Part shown: positions 14,989 through 22,230 of the stretch, piece by piece
How the letters are laid out: every line of letters starts with the position of its first letter
How positions within the stretch are numbered: position 1 is the stretch's first letter
Assembly (NCBI GenBank): GCA_023267245.1
Contig: JAHFNP010000002.1
Coordinates: forward strand, 10,670-34,176
Length of the DNA stretch: 23,507 bases
Origin: Candidatus Nomurabacteria bacterium
GTDB taxonomy: Bacteria; Patescibacteriota; Minisyncoccia; Phycocordibacterales; UBA9973
Direction: 5' to 3'
Position numbers and translations under genes: made by a program
Notes under the pieces: generated by a model
Seen by the model: the letters and a program-made list of their open reading frames with translations, nothing else
What the model was told of the DNA's origin: nothing
The model's database searches: none

Positions 14989-14997
14989 GGTTATTTG

Positions 14998-15026
14998 TTG
15001 ACAGTGAACGAGCGTTCACCTATACT
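14998..15026 (+). promoter_or_regulatory. lexA promoter with a LexA box in its spacer
   Basis: TTGACA (14998-15003), 17 bp, TATACT (15021-15026) is the best promoter in the window. Its spacer holds TGAACGAGCGTTCA (15005-15018), whose core GAAC-N4-GTTC (15006-15017) matches the Gram-positive-type LexA/DinR box. Bound LexA would block RNA polymerase, so the operon should be self-repressed. The predicted leader to the ATG at 15065 is about 32 bases. Confidence 0.88.
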
Positions 15027-15064
15027 TTAAATAGGTCATTTAATAACAATAACTAAACAAATAT

Positions 15065-15253
15065 ATGTCACAAAAACAATATCTAAAACTATTAGAAAGA
15101 GAGATACAAAAAATAAACAAGAAGATTGATCTAAAGATCATGCAAGGAGAAACATATCTGCAAGAACAGCGAGATCATAAATTGCTCCTAAAGAAAGTTC
15201 GCTATAATTCTAAAAGAAGTTTATTCAGTCGATTGTTTCCAATTTTCGCTTAA
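15065..15253 (+). CDS. Small basic coiled-coil protein in the lexA operon
   Basis: The 62-residue protein is a charged helix (YLKLLEREIQKINKKIDLKI, then LLLKKVRYNSKRS) with a hydrophobic end LFSRLFPIFA, which could bind a membrane or partner. It is the first gene behind the LexA-regulated promoter and lies eight bases before lexA, so it should be part of the SOS response. I recognise no family. Several SOS systems carry small inhibitors of division or of repair proteins; that such a role applies here is speculation. Confidence 0.7.
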   Translation: MSQKQYLKLLEREIQKINKKIDLKIMQGETYLQEQRDHKLLLKKVRYNSKRSLFSRLFPIFA

Positions 15254-15261
15254 ATTAAAAA

Positions 15262-15852
15262 ATGCGCAATGTTTATCAAAATAAAATAGAATCTTTCTTT
15301 TCTTCTAACAAAAGAATGCCGACATATTCTGAAATGATGAAGCTCTTTGATTTGAAATCAAAGAATGCTATTTTTAAAATCGTGAACAAGCTTCTCGATG
15401 AGGGGATCGTGGAGAAAGATCATTTAGGCAGACTGATCCCAGCTCAATCATTCGGTGAAATCCCAATGCTTGGATTTGTAACTGCCGGCCTACCGGCTTC
15501 CGTAGAGGAAGAATTGACCGATACTATCAATCTTGATAATTTTTTAATAAAGAACAAAGCTTTTACATACATGCTGGAAGTCGATGGAGACTCTATGATC
15601 GACGCGCATATAGAAAAGGGTGATATGGTTCTCGTAGAGAAAGCCAATCAAGCCAAGGATATGGAGATAGTTATCGCCGAAGTCGATGGAGAATTTACAA
15701 TGAAATATTTCCGCCGTTCGACTACACTCACGGCAGGCAAAATGAAAGAAAAAGTTTGGCTAGAACCCGCCAATAAAAAATATAAACCAATCTATCCGGA
15801 GAATAGTCTGAATGTCATTGCTGTTCTAAAAGCAGTAATCAGAAAGTATTAA
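15262..15852 (+). CDS. lexA: LexA SOS repressor
   Basis: LexA represses SOS genes and cleaves itself when RecA filaments form. The 196-residue protein has an N-terminal winged helix (RMPTYSEMMKLFDLKSKNAI, about 18-37). The cleavage site is Ala75-Gly76 in GFVTAGLPA. The catalytic pair is Ser111 in VDGDSMIDAHI (107-117) and Lys148 in FTMKYFRR. All catalytic residues are intact, so autocleavage is expected. The upstream promoter carries a LexA box. The stop overlaps the end of the PBP gene on the other strand by four bases, so the two transcripts converge without a terminator. Confidence 0.95.
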   Translation: MRNVYQNKIESFFSSNKRMPTYSEMMKLFDLKSKNAIFKIVNKLLDEGIVEKDHLGRLIPAQSFGEIPMLGFVTAGLPASVEEELTDTINLDNFLIKNKAFTYMLEVDGDSMIDAHIEKGDMVLVEKANQAKDMEIVIAEVDGEFTMKYFRRSTTLTAGKMKEKVWLEPANKKYKPIYPENSLNVIAVLKAVIRKY

Positions 15853-18371
15853 TTAGCCGATACTTTAAACTCCGATACCGCTTGAGAGGTATTGTAGACG
15901 CTGTCTTCGGCCACGATTTTTATTTCATTCGTCTCTTGGATGTTTGTTAAGTCGCTTGGCGTGAAATAGAAATCAAATGGCACTGCTTTGGTTGTCCCGA
16001 CATAATTGCTGTTCACAAAGATATCTATTTTTTTAAGAGGAAAGACTCCGCTGCTTGAAACAGAGACTTTTATTTTCTGATTCGGATTATATATTTGATT
16101 CGGATCCGGTTCGGTTATTTGAACAACAGGCTTTTTATCCGGCGTGTGAACATCGTCAGTAGCAGTCGGTTTTTCAGCCCAAGTCGTTATCGGATATTTA
16201 TAACTATTATTACTCCACCAATTTTGGATCGGAATATTCCAATGATTAAACTGCGGATCATTGTTTGGATTTGCTGGAGCTGGACCAAGCGGATCATTTT
16301 TGGAAACCCAGTAGAGAATCGAATGAACATCAGTTACAACTTTCTCCTCTTTGGTTTCTTTCGGCGTATCGGCTGTTGCAAGCTTGCCTGATATTTTATC
16401 TATAAAGAAAGAGTCATTTCCCTGCCAGAGTCCGTTGATAATAGGTTTTGTTTTTTCTGGATCATTCGGAGCGTCATATTTTTGAAACCTTTCAGCAGGC
16501 GTGTCTTTCAAAGCCGTTCTCATAAATTCTGCCCAAAGTGGAGCGATGATAAGGCCGGAAGCCTTTTTCTCCATCGGCGTATCGTCGTTATTTCCCGCCC
16601 AAGCGCCGACAACGAGAGATGGAGTGTAGCCCATGATCCAAGCGTCGCGATAATCGTTAGTAGTACCGGTTTTCGATGCGACATCGCGGTCATAGAAATA
16701 AATAGGAGAAGTTTCTCCGTACAAAGGTTTCTTTGCCTCGATATCCGAGAGGATACTGGAGATCATCAGAGCTGTATTTTTAGGCAAAACTGTTTGCGGA
16801 CTGTCTTTGTATTCTTCCAAGACATTACCGCTCGCATCTTCCACTTTTAATATTTTTTGATACGGATGCCGAGTGCCGTTATCTGCAAATGATCCATAAG
16901 CTGAAGTCATATCAAGCAAAGTTACTTCGCCGCCTCCCAGCACTAAGGTCAATCCGTATTGATCTGGATTTGTGAGCGTCGTGATACCCATACTTCTGGC
17001 AGTTTTGATTGAATCAGCTATTCCGGTCAAGTAAAGCATTTTAACCGCCGGGATGTTTATAGATTGGGCCAGGGCGTTTCGCAGAGTCATCGGCCCGCGG
17101 AATTTTCCATCATAGTTGTCCGGCATATAACAATCACTTTGTTTGTATGGAGGTATAGCTTTGCCATACGGGTCACAAGTCGTCTGGAACTCCGTAGGCA
17201 GATCGAAAACCACTGTGTCGGGGGTGAATCCCTTATTGAAGGCTGTCGCATAAACGAAGGGCTTGAAGGACGATCCAGGCTGTCTCTTGGCCAGAGCCAC
17301 ATTGAAATTACCCTCGATATCTTTATCGAAATAATCTCTGGAGCCGACCATGGTTAGGATTTGGCCGGTCTTCGGATCGATCGCGACCAATGCGGCATTC
17401 TTACCTTTGAATTTAACTTCATTTTGTTTAGCATATTTCAAAACAATATCTTCGGCCTTTTTTTGTAAATCATAATCAAGCGTAGTAGTGACTTTAAGTC
17501 CGCCGTTTTCAACTGCTTCCTTTCCGTATTTTTCTTCCAAATATTGTTTAATAAAGAAAACAAAGTGCGGCGCTTTTATGCCAAAAGCTTCTTGGGGTAT
17601 AAAATTAACAATTTCATCTTTTGCCTGATTGTATTCTGGTTCGGTAATGAAATTCAAATCCTTCATTCTCGATAGGACGAAATTTTTTCTATCATTCAAT
17701 TTATCTTTATTCGCGCCGTAGGGTGAGTAGTAAGTCGGTGCATTCGGAATAGCCGCTAAATAGGCTGATTCCGCCAAAGTCAGGCTTATTGGATCTTTGC
17801 CGAAAAAAGATCTGGCCGCTTCTTTAATCCCATAAATATTTCCTCCATACGGAGCCTCGTTTAGATATATGCCCAAGATTTCCTCTTTGGAAAGAACCCC
17901 GTCAATCTTTACAGACAGGATCCACTCTTTTAATTTTCGTGAAAATGTCTTCTCGTTCGTCAAAAAAGTATTTTTTACTATTTGCTGGGTGATCGTCGAT
18001 CCTCCTTGGGACAATCGGCCGTTTAAAATATTTACAAAAATAGCTCTCAGTATTGAAGTGATCTTGATTCCGCCATGCTGATAAAAGCCGGCGTCTTCAA
18101 CCGCGACCGTCGCATTTTTGACATAGACCCCGATATCTTCAAAAGGGATAGTTGTCCTCTTGATATTCTGATGCACATCATAAAGCAAAACTTGGCCAGT
18201 TCGATCATAAATTTTAGTTGAACTTTGAATTTGCCTTTCCTTCAAAGACTTAAAGTCGGGTATTTGAATATTGCCCACCCAAAAGAGCAGAAGTCCGCTA
18301 AGTAAAATACCTAAGCCGATGAACAAAAACAATAAATTTTTTAAACCTTCTCTTTTTGCTTTAATTGCCAT
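15849..18371 (-). CDS. Class A penicillin-binding protein (PBP1A type)
   Basis: This 840-residue enzyme polymerises and cross-links peptidoglycan. A membrane anchor (about 12-33) is followed by the GT51 glycosyltransferase with VAVEDAGFYQHGG (89-101, Glu92) and GGSTITQQIVKN (123-134). The transpeptidase has SSFK (367-370, Ser367 nucleophile), SIN (437-439) and KTG (567-569 in ASKTGTTNDYRDAW). The C-terminal 90 residues look like an Ig/Fn3 fold after a Pro/Thr-rich linker. All catalytic motifs are present. The gene is divergent from tyrS; its likely -10 (TATGAT, 18388-18383) lies 11 bases before the ATG. An mrcA-type name is avoided because the subtype cannot be told. Confidence 0.95.
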   Translation of the reverse strand: MAIKAKREGLKNLLFLFIGLGILLSGLLLFWVGNIQIPDFKSLKERQIQSSTKIYDRTGQVLLYDVHQNIKRTTIPFEDIGVYVKNATVAVEDAGFYQHGGIKITSILRAIFVNILNGRLSQGGSTITQQIVKNTFLTNEKTFSRKLKEWILSVKIDGVLSKEEILGIYLNEAPYGGNIYGIKEAARSFFGKDPISLTLAESAYLAAIPNAPTYYSPYGANKDKLNDRKNFVLSRMKDLNFITEPEYNQAKDEIVNFIPQEAFGIKAPHFVFFIKQYLEEKYGKEAVENGGLKVTTTLDYDLQKKAEDIVLKYAKQNEVKFKGKNAALVAIDPKTGQILTMVGSRDYFDKDIEGNFNVALAKRQPGSSFKPFVYATAFNKGFTPDTVVFDLPTEFQTTCDPYGKAIPPYKQSDCYMPDNYDGKFRGPMTLRNALAQSINIPAVKMLYLTGIADSIKTARSMGITTLTNPDQYGLTLVLGGGEVTLLDMTSAYGSFADNGTRHPYQKILKVEDASGNVLEEYKDSPQTVLPKNTALMISSILSDIEAKKPLYGETSPIYFYDRDVASKTGTTNDYRDAWIMGYTPSLVVGAWAGNNDDTPMEKKASGLIIAPLWAEFMRTALKDTPAERFQKYDAPNDPEKTKPIINGLWQGNDSFFIDKISGKLATADTPKETKEEKVVTDVHSILYWVSKNDPLGPAPANPNNDPQFNHWNIPIQNWWSNNSYKYPITTWAEKPTATDDVHTPDKKPVVQITEPDPNQIYNPNQKIKVSVSSSGVFPLKKIDIFVNSNYVGTTKAVPFDFYFTPSDLTNIQETNEIKIVAEDSVYNTSQAVSEFKVSAN

Positions 18372-18441
18372 AAATTGAGCTTATCATACTTAAAAACAAA
18401 TCGAAACAGACAAAAAAAGCCCAATATGATAAGATATTCAT
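18372..18441. promoter_or_regulatory. Divergent PBP/tyrS promoter region
   Basis: The 70-base gap serves both genes. To the left, TATGAT (18388-18383, minus strand) is 11 bases from the PBP ATG. To the right, TATGAT (18425-18430) is 11 bases, and TAAGAT (18430-18435) exactly six bases, before the tyrS ATG; CAGACA (18407-18412) lies 17 bp before the latter as a weak -35. Both sides share TATGATAAG, so very short leaders or none are predicted. Confidence 0.45.
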
Positions 18442-19755
18442 ATGAAAAACATCGACATTGATCTAAATGATTTATTCAGCCGCGGGGTTGGTCAATTTAT
18501 CGATCCAGATGGGCTATTTCGTAAAAAACTAGAAAATAATCCTGAAAAGATAGTTATTAAATTCGGTGTGGATCCAACGCGCCCCGATATTCATCTTGGC
18601 CATGCTGTTGTTTTTAGAAAATTAAGGAAATTTCAAGACATTGGTTGTAAGGTAATTTTTTTGATCGGAGACATCACGGCTCATATAGGTGACCCAACGG
18701 GGAAAAGTTCCGTTCGCCCAGAGCTTGAGCAAAAAGAAATTGAGGCAAATATGAAGACGTACCTCGAACAGGTGGGTAAAATTTTAAAAACAGAACCAGA
18801 AGTTTTTTCTTGGATTCGCAATTCAGATTGGTTTGTTGGAATTAATGACATCATTTCTCCAAAAGGTAATAACATTGCAGACAAAGCAAACTATTGGGCT
18901 GAAACCAGAATGCAAAAAGGGAATGTTAATAATTATTCATTAATTAATTTTCTTTGGACATTACGTCATATAACTCATTCTAGGCTTATAGAGAGAGATA
19001 TGTTTCAAGAGCGCTTGAAGAAAGGGGAAGAGTTATATATGCATGAGATGATGTACCCTGTGCTTCAAGGGGTTGATTCACACATGTTATCGAAAATTTA
19101 TGGAAGTTGTGATATGGAAATTGGAGGTAGCGATCAAACATTCAATATGCTTGTAGGTCGTGATGTTATGAAATTCAATAATATTGAACAACAGGCTGTA
19201 ATGTCTCTCAAAATTTTAGAAGGCACAGATGGGCAAGCTAAAATGGGTAAAAGTTTAAATAATTATATCGCAATCACAGAAAGCTCAAATGAAATTTTTG
19301 GTAAGGTAATGTCTATTTTAGATTCATCCATAGTAAATTACTTTGAACTCTGCACCTATACCCCAATTTCAGAAATAGAAGAAATAAAAAAAGATTTGGA
19401 GAAAGACAAAATTAATCCGAGAGATATAAAAATGAGATTGGCTAGGGAAATCGTCGCTATTTATCATGGCGAGGAAAAAGCACAGCAAGCGGAGGAGCAA
19501 TTTATTAAAACTTTTCAAAAGAAGGAAATACCTGAAAATATTGATGAGATTAAAGCCACTAATGGATCTCTTTTGTCTGATATTCTAATTGAAAATAAAT
19601 TAGCCAAATCAAAAAGTGATTTCAAAAGATTGGTTGAAGGCGGCGCAGTTCATGATCTTGAGAAAAATCAAACAATAGAAGATTTTAACTTCAAAGTTGA
19701 AAATAATTTAACCCTAAGGATCGGCAATAAGCGTTTTGTAAAAATTGTTGTCTAA
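18442..19755 (+). CDS. tyrS: Tyrosyl-tRNA synthetase
   Basis: TyrRS charges tRNA-Tyr. The 437-residue protein has the HIGH-like motif in RPDIHLGHAVVFRKL (HLGH at 51-54), LIGDITAHIGDPTGKSS, the tyrosine-binding GGSDQTFNMLVGR and the KMSKS-like KMGKS in QAKMGKSLNNYIA. The C-terminal 70 residues (LLSDILIENKLAKSKSDFKRLVEGGAV) are an S4 RNA-binding domain. The length fits the longer TyrRS form. The gene is noticeably richer in AT-ending codons than the PBP and ruvB genes. That could reflect transfer or simply weak selection; I do not press it. It is followed by a strong terminator. Confidence 0.96.
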   Translation: MKNIDIDLNDLFSRGVGQFIDPDGLFRKKLENNPEKIVIKFGVDPTRPDIHLGHAVVFRKLRKFQDIGCKVIFLIGDITAHIGDPTGKSSVRPELEQKEIEANMKTYLEQVGKILKTEPEVFSWIRNSDWFVGINDIISPKGNNIADKANYWAETRMQKGNVNNYSLINFLWTLRHITHSRLIERDMFQERLKKGEELYMHEMMYPVLQGVDSHMLSKIYGSCDMEIGGSDQTFNMLVGRDVMKFNNIEQQAVMSLKILEGTDGQAKMGKSLNNYIAITESSNEIFGKVMSILDSSIVNYFELCTYTPISEIEEIKKDLEKDKINPRDIKMRLAREIVAIYHGEEKAQQAEEQFIKTFQKKEIPENIDEIKATNGSLLSDILIENKLAKSKSDFKRLVEGGAVHDLEKNQTIEDFNFKVENNLTLRIGNKRFVKIVV

Positions 19756-19762
19756 CTCAAAT

Positions 19763-19802
19763 AAAAAAACCTTGTTCGCCAGTTGGCGGACAAGGTTTTT
19801 TT
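19763..19802. terminator. Bidirectional terminator after tyrS
   Basis: Eighteen-base arms, A7-CCTTGT-T-CGCC and GGCG-G-ACAAGG-T7, pair around the loop AGTT with one G-T pair. It ends tyrS and, from the other side, the acidic microprotein gene. The core (TTCGCCAGTTGGCGGA) resembles a palindromic repeat common in such genomes, from memory. Confidence 0.9.
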
Positions 19803-19807
19803 ATTAC

Positions 19808-19909
19808 TTACTCTTCATCATCACTCATCTCTTCTTCATCAAGATCTTCTTCACCAAGAAGTATCTCTTCTTCCTCTGAAGAAAGATCATCGTTGTCATC
19901 AAAATTCAT
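19808..19909 (-). CDS. 33-residue acidic microprotein
   Basis: On the minus strand an ATG at 19909 opens a 33-codon frame ending TAA at 19808. It starts MNFDDNDDLSSEEEEILLGE and ends MSDDEE. About two thirds of residues are Asp or Glu and only a few are hydrophobic (ILL). It lies alone between the tyrS terminator and the ruvC region. A near-leaderless -10 (TATACA, 19922-19917) is seven bases upstream and an inverted repeat (19937-19957) further upstream could be an operator. Strong acidic bias with no stop codons in a low-GC region suggests a real gene. Function is unknown; acidic tails of this kind often bind RNA polymerase, ribosomes or basic proteins, but that is speculation. Confidence 0.55.
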   Translation of the reverse strand: MNFDDNDDLSSEEEEILLGEEDLDEEEMSDDEE

Positions 19910-19936
19910 ATTTGTGTGTATATATAAAATTTATAA

Positions 19937-19957
19937 AACGACCTAATAACAGTCGTT
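19937..19957. repeat. Inverted repeat upstream of the microprotein
   Basis: AACGAC (19937-19942) and GTCGTT (19952-19957) flank nine bases. It lies just upstream of the predicted minus-strand promoter, where an operator or activator site would sit. Confidence 0.35.
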
Positions 19958-19996
19958 AAATATTTACCAAAAACAAAACATTTTGGCAATAGTTAC

Positions 19997-20005
19997 TGTG
20001 GATAA
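19997..20005 (-). promoter_or_regulatory. Consensus DnaA box behind ruvC
   Basis: TGTGGATAA is the exact complement of TTATCCACA. It lies in the intergenic gap between ruvC and the microprotein gene, six bases from a palindromic repeat copy. Confidence 0.5.
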
Positions 20006-20011
20006 CCTGTG

Positions 20012-20031
20012 CCTGCCTGCCGGTAGGCAGG
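20012..20031. repeat. Palindromic repeat, family 1, intergenic copy
   Basis: CCTGCCT (20012-20018), GCCGGT and AGGCAGG (20025-20031) form the same hairpin as the rnpA copy but with a 20-bp length. It lies eight bases after the ruvC stop, so it can also shape the 3' end of the ruvC message. Confidence 0.8.
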
Positions 20032-20039
20032 GAAAACCC

Positions 20040-20516
20040 TTAATTTCTCATAGACGCAAGACAGCAAAGGCCTATGGCTATTGCATCAAATTCATCATCC
20101 GATGCCTTATCTTTATCAACATTTACCAGTTTCCTAACCATATCGATTACTCCTTTTTTATCGGATTTGCCGTAACCGGTCACGGCGATCTTTACCTGCA
20201 GGGGTGTATATTCGTAGATTGGAAGTCCGGCCCGGGCCGCTTCATATAACATGACGCCTCGAGCCTCGGCGACAGTAATGATTGTTTTCTGGTTCGTACT
20301 GAAATAAAGTGTTTCGATCGACAATGCTTCCGGCTTATATTTTTTGATAAGCAGTCGGACATGCTCGCCGATTTCTCCGAGACGTTTACTGAACGGATCT
20401 TTAGATGAGGTTTTAAAACACTCGGAAAAAATCACCTTTTCCTTTTCATGTAAATTTTTTTCCAATATGGCGATTCCCAATCTTTCAAATCCGGGATCAA
20501 TTGCAATTATTTTCAT
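20040..20516 (-). CDS. ruvC: Holliday junction resolvase RuvC
   Basis: RuvC cuts Holliday junctions in concert with RuvAB. The 158-residue protein has the RNase H-like fold with catalytic Asp7 in IIAIDPGFERLGIA, Glu68 in ALSIETLYF, and the Asp141/Asp144 pair in ASDDEFDAIAIGL. The stretch FSTNQKTIITVAEARGVML matches the family substrate-binding helix. The ATG at 20516 is five bases after the yebC stop, so ruvB-yebC-ruvC form one minus-strand unit. No ruvA is present in the window. The length is that of typical RuvC. Confidence 0.96.
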   Translation of the reverse strand: MKIIAIDPGFERLGIAILEKNLHEKEKVIFSECFKTSSKDPFSKRLGEIGEHVRLLIKKYKPEALSIETLYFSTNQKTIITVAEARGVMLYEAARAGLPIYEYTPLQVKIAVTGYGKSDKKGVIDMVRKLVNVDKDKASDDEFDAIAIGLCCLASMRN

Positions 20517-20521
20517 AAATT

Positions 20522-21058
20522 TTATTCCGCATTCGTATAAACTTCTTGCACATCATCACTTTCTTCTAAATCATCAACCAGTTTTCCAAGTCTATCCAGG
20601 TCTTCATCTGAAAGGGGAACAGTTGTGGACGCAGTCCACCCTGAGCTCGTCGAAGGGTCTTTAATAAATGCCCATTTAACTGCGCCGATGCCAGCCAGAC
20701 TAGAATTATTTTCAGAGAGTATGTGTTTTATTTCTGGCGCAGTGCGGTTGCGATTGTCGGTCAATGTTTCAATAATGAGACCAACTCCGCCCGGGCCGTA
20801 AGCTTCATATGTTATCGCTTCCATAATCACAGACGATTCAGACGCTTTTTTTATTGCCCTCTCAATATTATCTTGAGGCATATTTGCTTTGCGGGCTTTT
20901 TCAATCGCGCTTCGGAGCCCTGGAGAATTAATATCTCCCTTGGAGGCTTTTGCCTCGACAGAAATATATTTAACCAACTTCGAAAAAATTTTGCTTTTTT
21001 TAGCATCTGTCACACCTTTCTTATGTTTGATTTGGCTCCATTTATTATGTCCAGACAT
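20522..21058 (-). CDS. yebC: YebC/PmpR-family protein with an internal deletion at a repeat
   Basis: YebC-family proteins bind DNA as regulators, and recent work ties them to translation of proline stretches. The frame extends to 21118, but the family start MSGHNKWSQIKHKKG is the ATG at 21058, with a -10 box (TATAAC) exactly six bases upstream. I therefore give 178 residues. Residues 1-132 follow the family (YEAYGPGGVGLIIETLTDNRNRT, then AVKWAFIK). The C-terminus (TVPLSDEDLDRLGKLVD, then DDVQEVYTNAE) matches the family end. Between them the usual stretch of about 65 residues (roughly KGVI to MIP) is absent, and instead DPSTSSGWTAS is encoded by palindromic repeat DNA. Family members have about 240 residues. 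It may be a shortened working protein or a damaged one. Confidence 0.92.
   Translation of the reverse strand: MSGHNKWSQIKHKKGVTDAKKSKIFSKLVKYISVEAKASKGDINSPGLRSAIEKARKANMPQDNIERAIKKASESSVIMEAITYEAYGPGGVGLIIETLTDNRNRTAPEIKHILSENNSSLAGIGAVKWAFIKDPSTSSGWTASTTVPLSDEDLDRLGKLVDDLEESDDVQEVYTNAE
20625..20658. repeat. Palindromic repeat, family 2, copy in yebC
   Basis: Two adjoining hairpins: GTGGAC-GCA-GTCCAC (20625-20639) and ACCCTGAGC...TCGAAGGGT (20638-20658, 21 bp). Read on the minus strand they encode PSTSSGWTAS in frame. The related copy at 22392-22413 has only the second hairpin. Confidence 0.8.
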
Positions 21059-21064
21059 ATTTTT

Positions 21065-21070
21065 GTTATA
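21065..21070 (-). promoter_or_regulatory. -10 box of a leaderless yebC promoter
   Basis: TATAAC on the minus strand, then six bases (AAAAAT) and the yebC ATG at 21058. It overlaps the ruvB stop codon, giving yebC-ruvC an internal promoter. No good -35 is visible. Confidence 0.5.
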
Positions 21071-22070
21071 AAAGCTTATCTTGAGAATTTTCCGGATATT
21101 CAAAATCCAAATGCTCATAAGCTTTACGGGTAGCGGTGCGTCCGCGGGGAGTACGTTCGATCAATCCAAGTTGAAGCAGGTACGGTTCAACCACTTCTTC
21201 GACGGTTGCTTCTTCTTCGCTTGTCGCAGCCGCGATCGTGCCGAGGCCGACCGGCCCGCCGCCGAATTTATCAATAATAATCTCAAGGACTTTTCGGTCG
21301 CTTGAAGTTAGGCCGAGCTCATCTATTTCAAGCATATCTAATGCTTTGCAGACCATGTCTTTATCCAAATCTTTTTTATTTACCTGAGCATAATCTCGGC
21401 AGCGCTTCAGGAGGTAGTTGGCGGTGCGTGGAGTGAAACGGCTACGCTTAGCGATCTCTTTTTGCCCGCCTTCATCAAGTTCGGTGCCTAAAAGCACAGC
21501 TGATCTTTTTATTATTTCGCCGACTTCATCTTCATTATAAAACTCAAGACGGAAAACTCCGCCGGAGAATCGCGACCGGAGAGGGGAAGAAAGCAGGGCG
21601 ATGCGAGTCGTCGCGGCGATCAGAGTGAAGGGCGGGAGATCAAGCTGGATCGTTCTAGCCGATGGCCCTTTGCCGATGATTATATCTAAGACTCCGGACT
21701 CCATCGCCGGATAAAGAACTTCTTCGATGGCCTTATTCAAGCGATGGATCTCATCGATAAAAATAATGTCTCCCGGAGCGAGGTTGGTCAGGATTGAAGC
21801 TAAGTCACCGACTCGCTCGATCGCCGGACCGGAAGTTATCTTCATCTGCCGGCCGGTTTCCTTGGCTATAAGGTGGGCCAGAGTTGTCTTGCCGAGACCG
21901 GGCGGGCCGTAAAAAAGGATGTGTTCCGGCGGATGATTGCGCAAAAGAGCCGCCTCGAGGAGGATTTTTAGGTTGTTTTTGATGTGATTTTGACCAATAT
22001 ACTCATTCCACTTGTTTGGTCTAAGCGATTGATCCAAAAAGACATCCTCATTTTTCTCATTTTTCTCCAT
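21066..22070 (-). CDS. ruvB: Holliday junction helicase motor RuvB
   Basis: RuvB drives branch migration with RuvA. The 334-residue protein has the AAA+ core with Walker [10 protein letters not shown] (55-63, Lys61), Walker [11 protein letters not shown] (102-111, Asp106/Glu107), sensor 1 in [19 protein letters not shown] and the arginine-rich sensor region. The C-terminal winged helix ends [27 protein letters not shown], as in the family. The length is normal. It heads the ruvB-yebC-ruvC unit. No convincing promoter could be fixed for it; TATTAA lies four bases before the ATG and TATAAC 19 bases before it. Confidence 0.97.
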   Translation of the reverse strand: MEKNEKNEDVFLDQSLRPNKWNEYIGQNHIKNNLKILLEAALLRNHPPEHILFYGPPGLGKTTLAHLIAKETGRQMKITSGPAIERVGDLASILTNLAPGDIIFIDEIHRLNKAIEEVLYPAMESGVLDIIIGKGPSARTIQLDLPPFTLIAATTRIALLSSPLRSRFSGGVFRLEFYNEDEVGEIIKRSAVLLGTELDEGGQKEIAKRSRFTPRTANYLLKRCRDYAQVNKKDLDKDMVCKALDMLEIDELGLTSSDRKVLEIIIDKFGGGPVGLGTIAAATSEEEATVEEVVEPYLLQLGLIERTPRGRTATRKAYEHLDFEYPENSQDKLL

Positions 22071-22098
22071 TGATTTAATACAAATTGATGTTATAAAT

Positions 22099-22127
22099 TT
22101 GACAGAATATTTTTTTTATGCTACACT
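22099..22127 (+). promoter_or_regulatory. Strong + strand promoter in the ruvB-pilB gap
   Basis: TTGACA (22099-22104), 17 bp, TACACT (22122-22127), with TG one base before the -10 (extended form). Transcription should begin near 22134 and run to the right, away from ruvB. No protein gene lies downstream on this strand before the T-run at 22386, so it most likely drives the RNA at 22231-22386. A second candidate is TTTACA (22182-22187), 17 bp, GATAAT (22205-22210), with a start near 22217. Confidence 0.65.
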
Positions 22128-22141
22128 CTTTGGGAAGTTAA

Positions 22142-22173
22142 TTATTCACAGTATATACACAGATCTACCCACA
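22142..22173 (+). promoter_or_regulatory. Array of three DnaA boxes
   Basis: TTATTCACA (22142-22150) fits TTATNCACA exactly, ATATACACA (22153-22161) has one mismatch and CTACCCACA (22165-22173) two. The shared CACAG core recurs at 22147, 22158 and 22170, about one helical turn apart. The array lies just downstream of the predicted start near 22134 and would put that promoter, and perhaps ruvB, under DnaA control. Confidence 0.5.
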
Positions 22174-22230
22174 GTATAGCATTTACAAGTAGACCCGGTA
22201 ATACGATAATACATAAGTACTTTTAAGAAG

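Noticed and set aside
19983..20249. Open frame on the + strand over the ruvC end
   Set aside because: It is antisense to the conserved ruvC C-terminus, includes the repeat and shows no family pattern.
21059..21118. 20-residue N-terminal extension of YebC
   Set aside because: The family begins at MSGHNKW; the extension overlaps the end of ruvB and contains the predicted -10 box of yebC.
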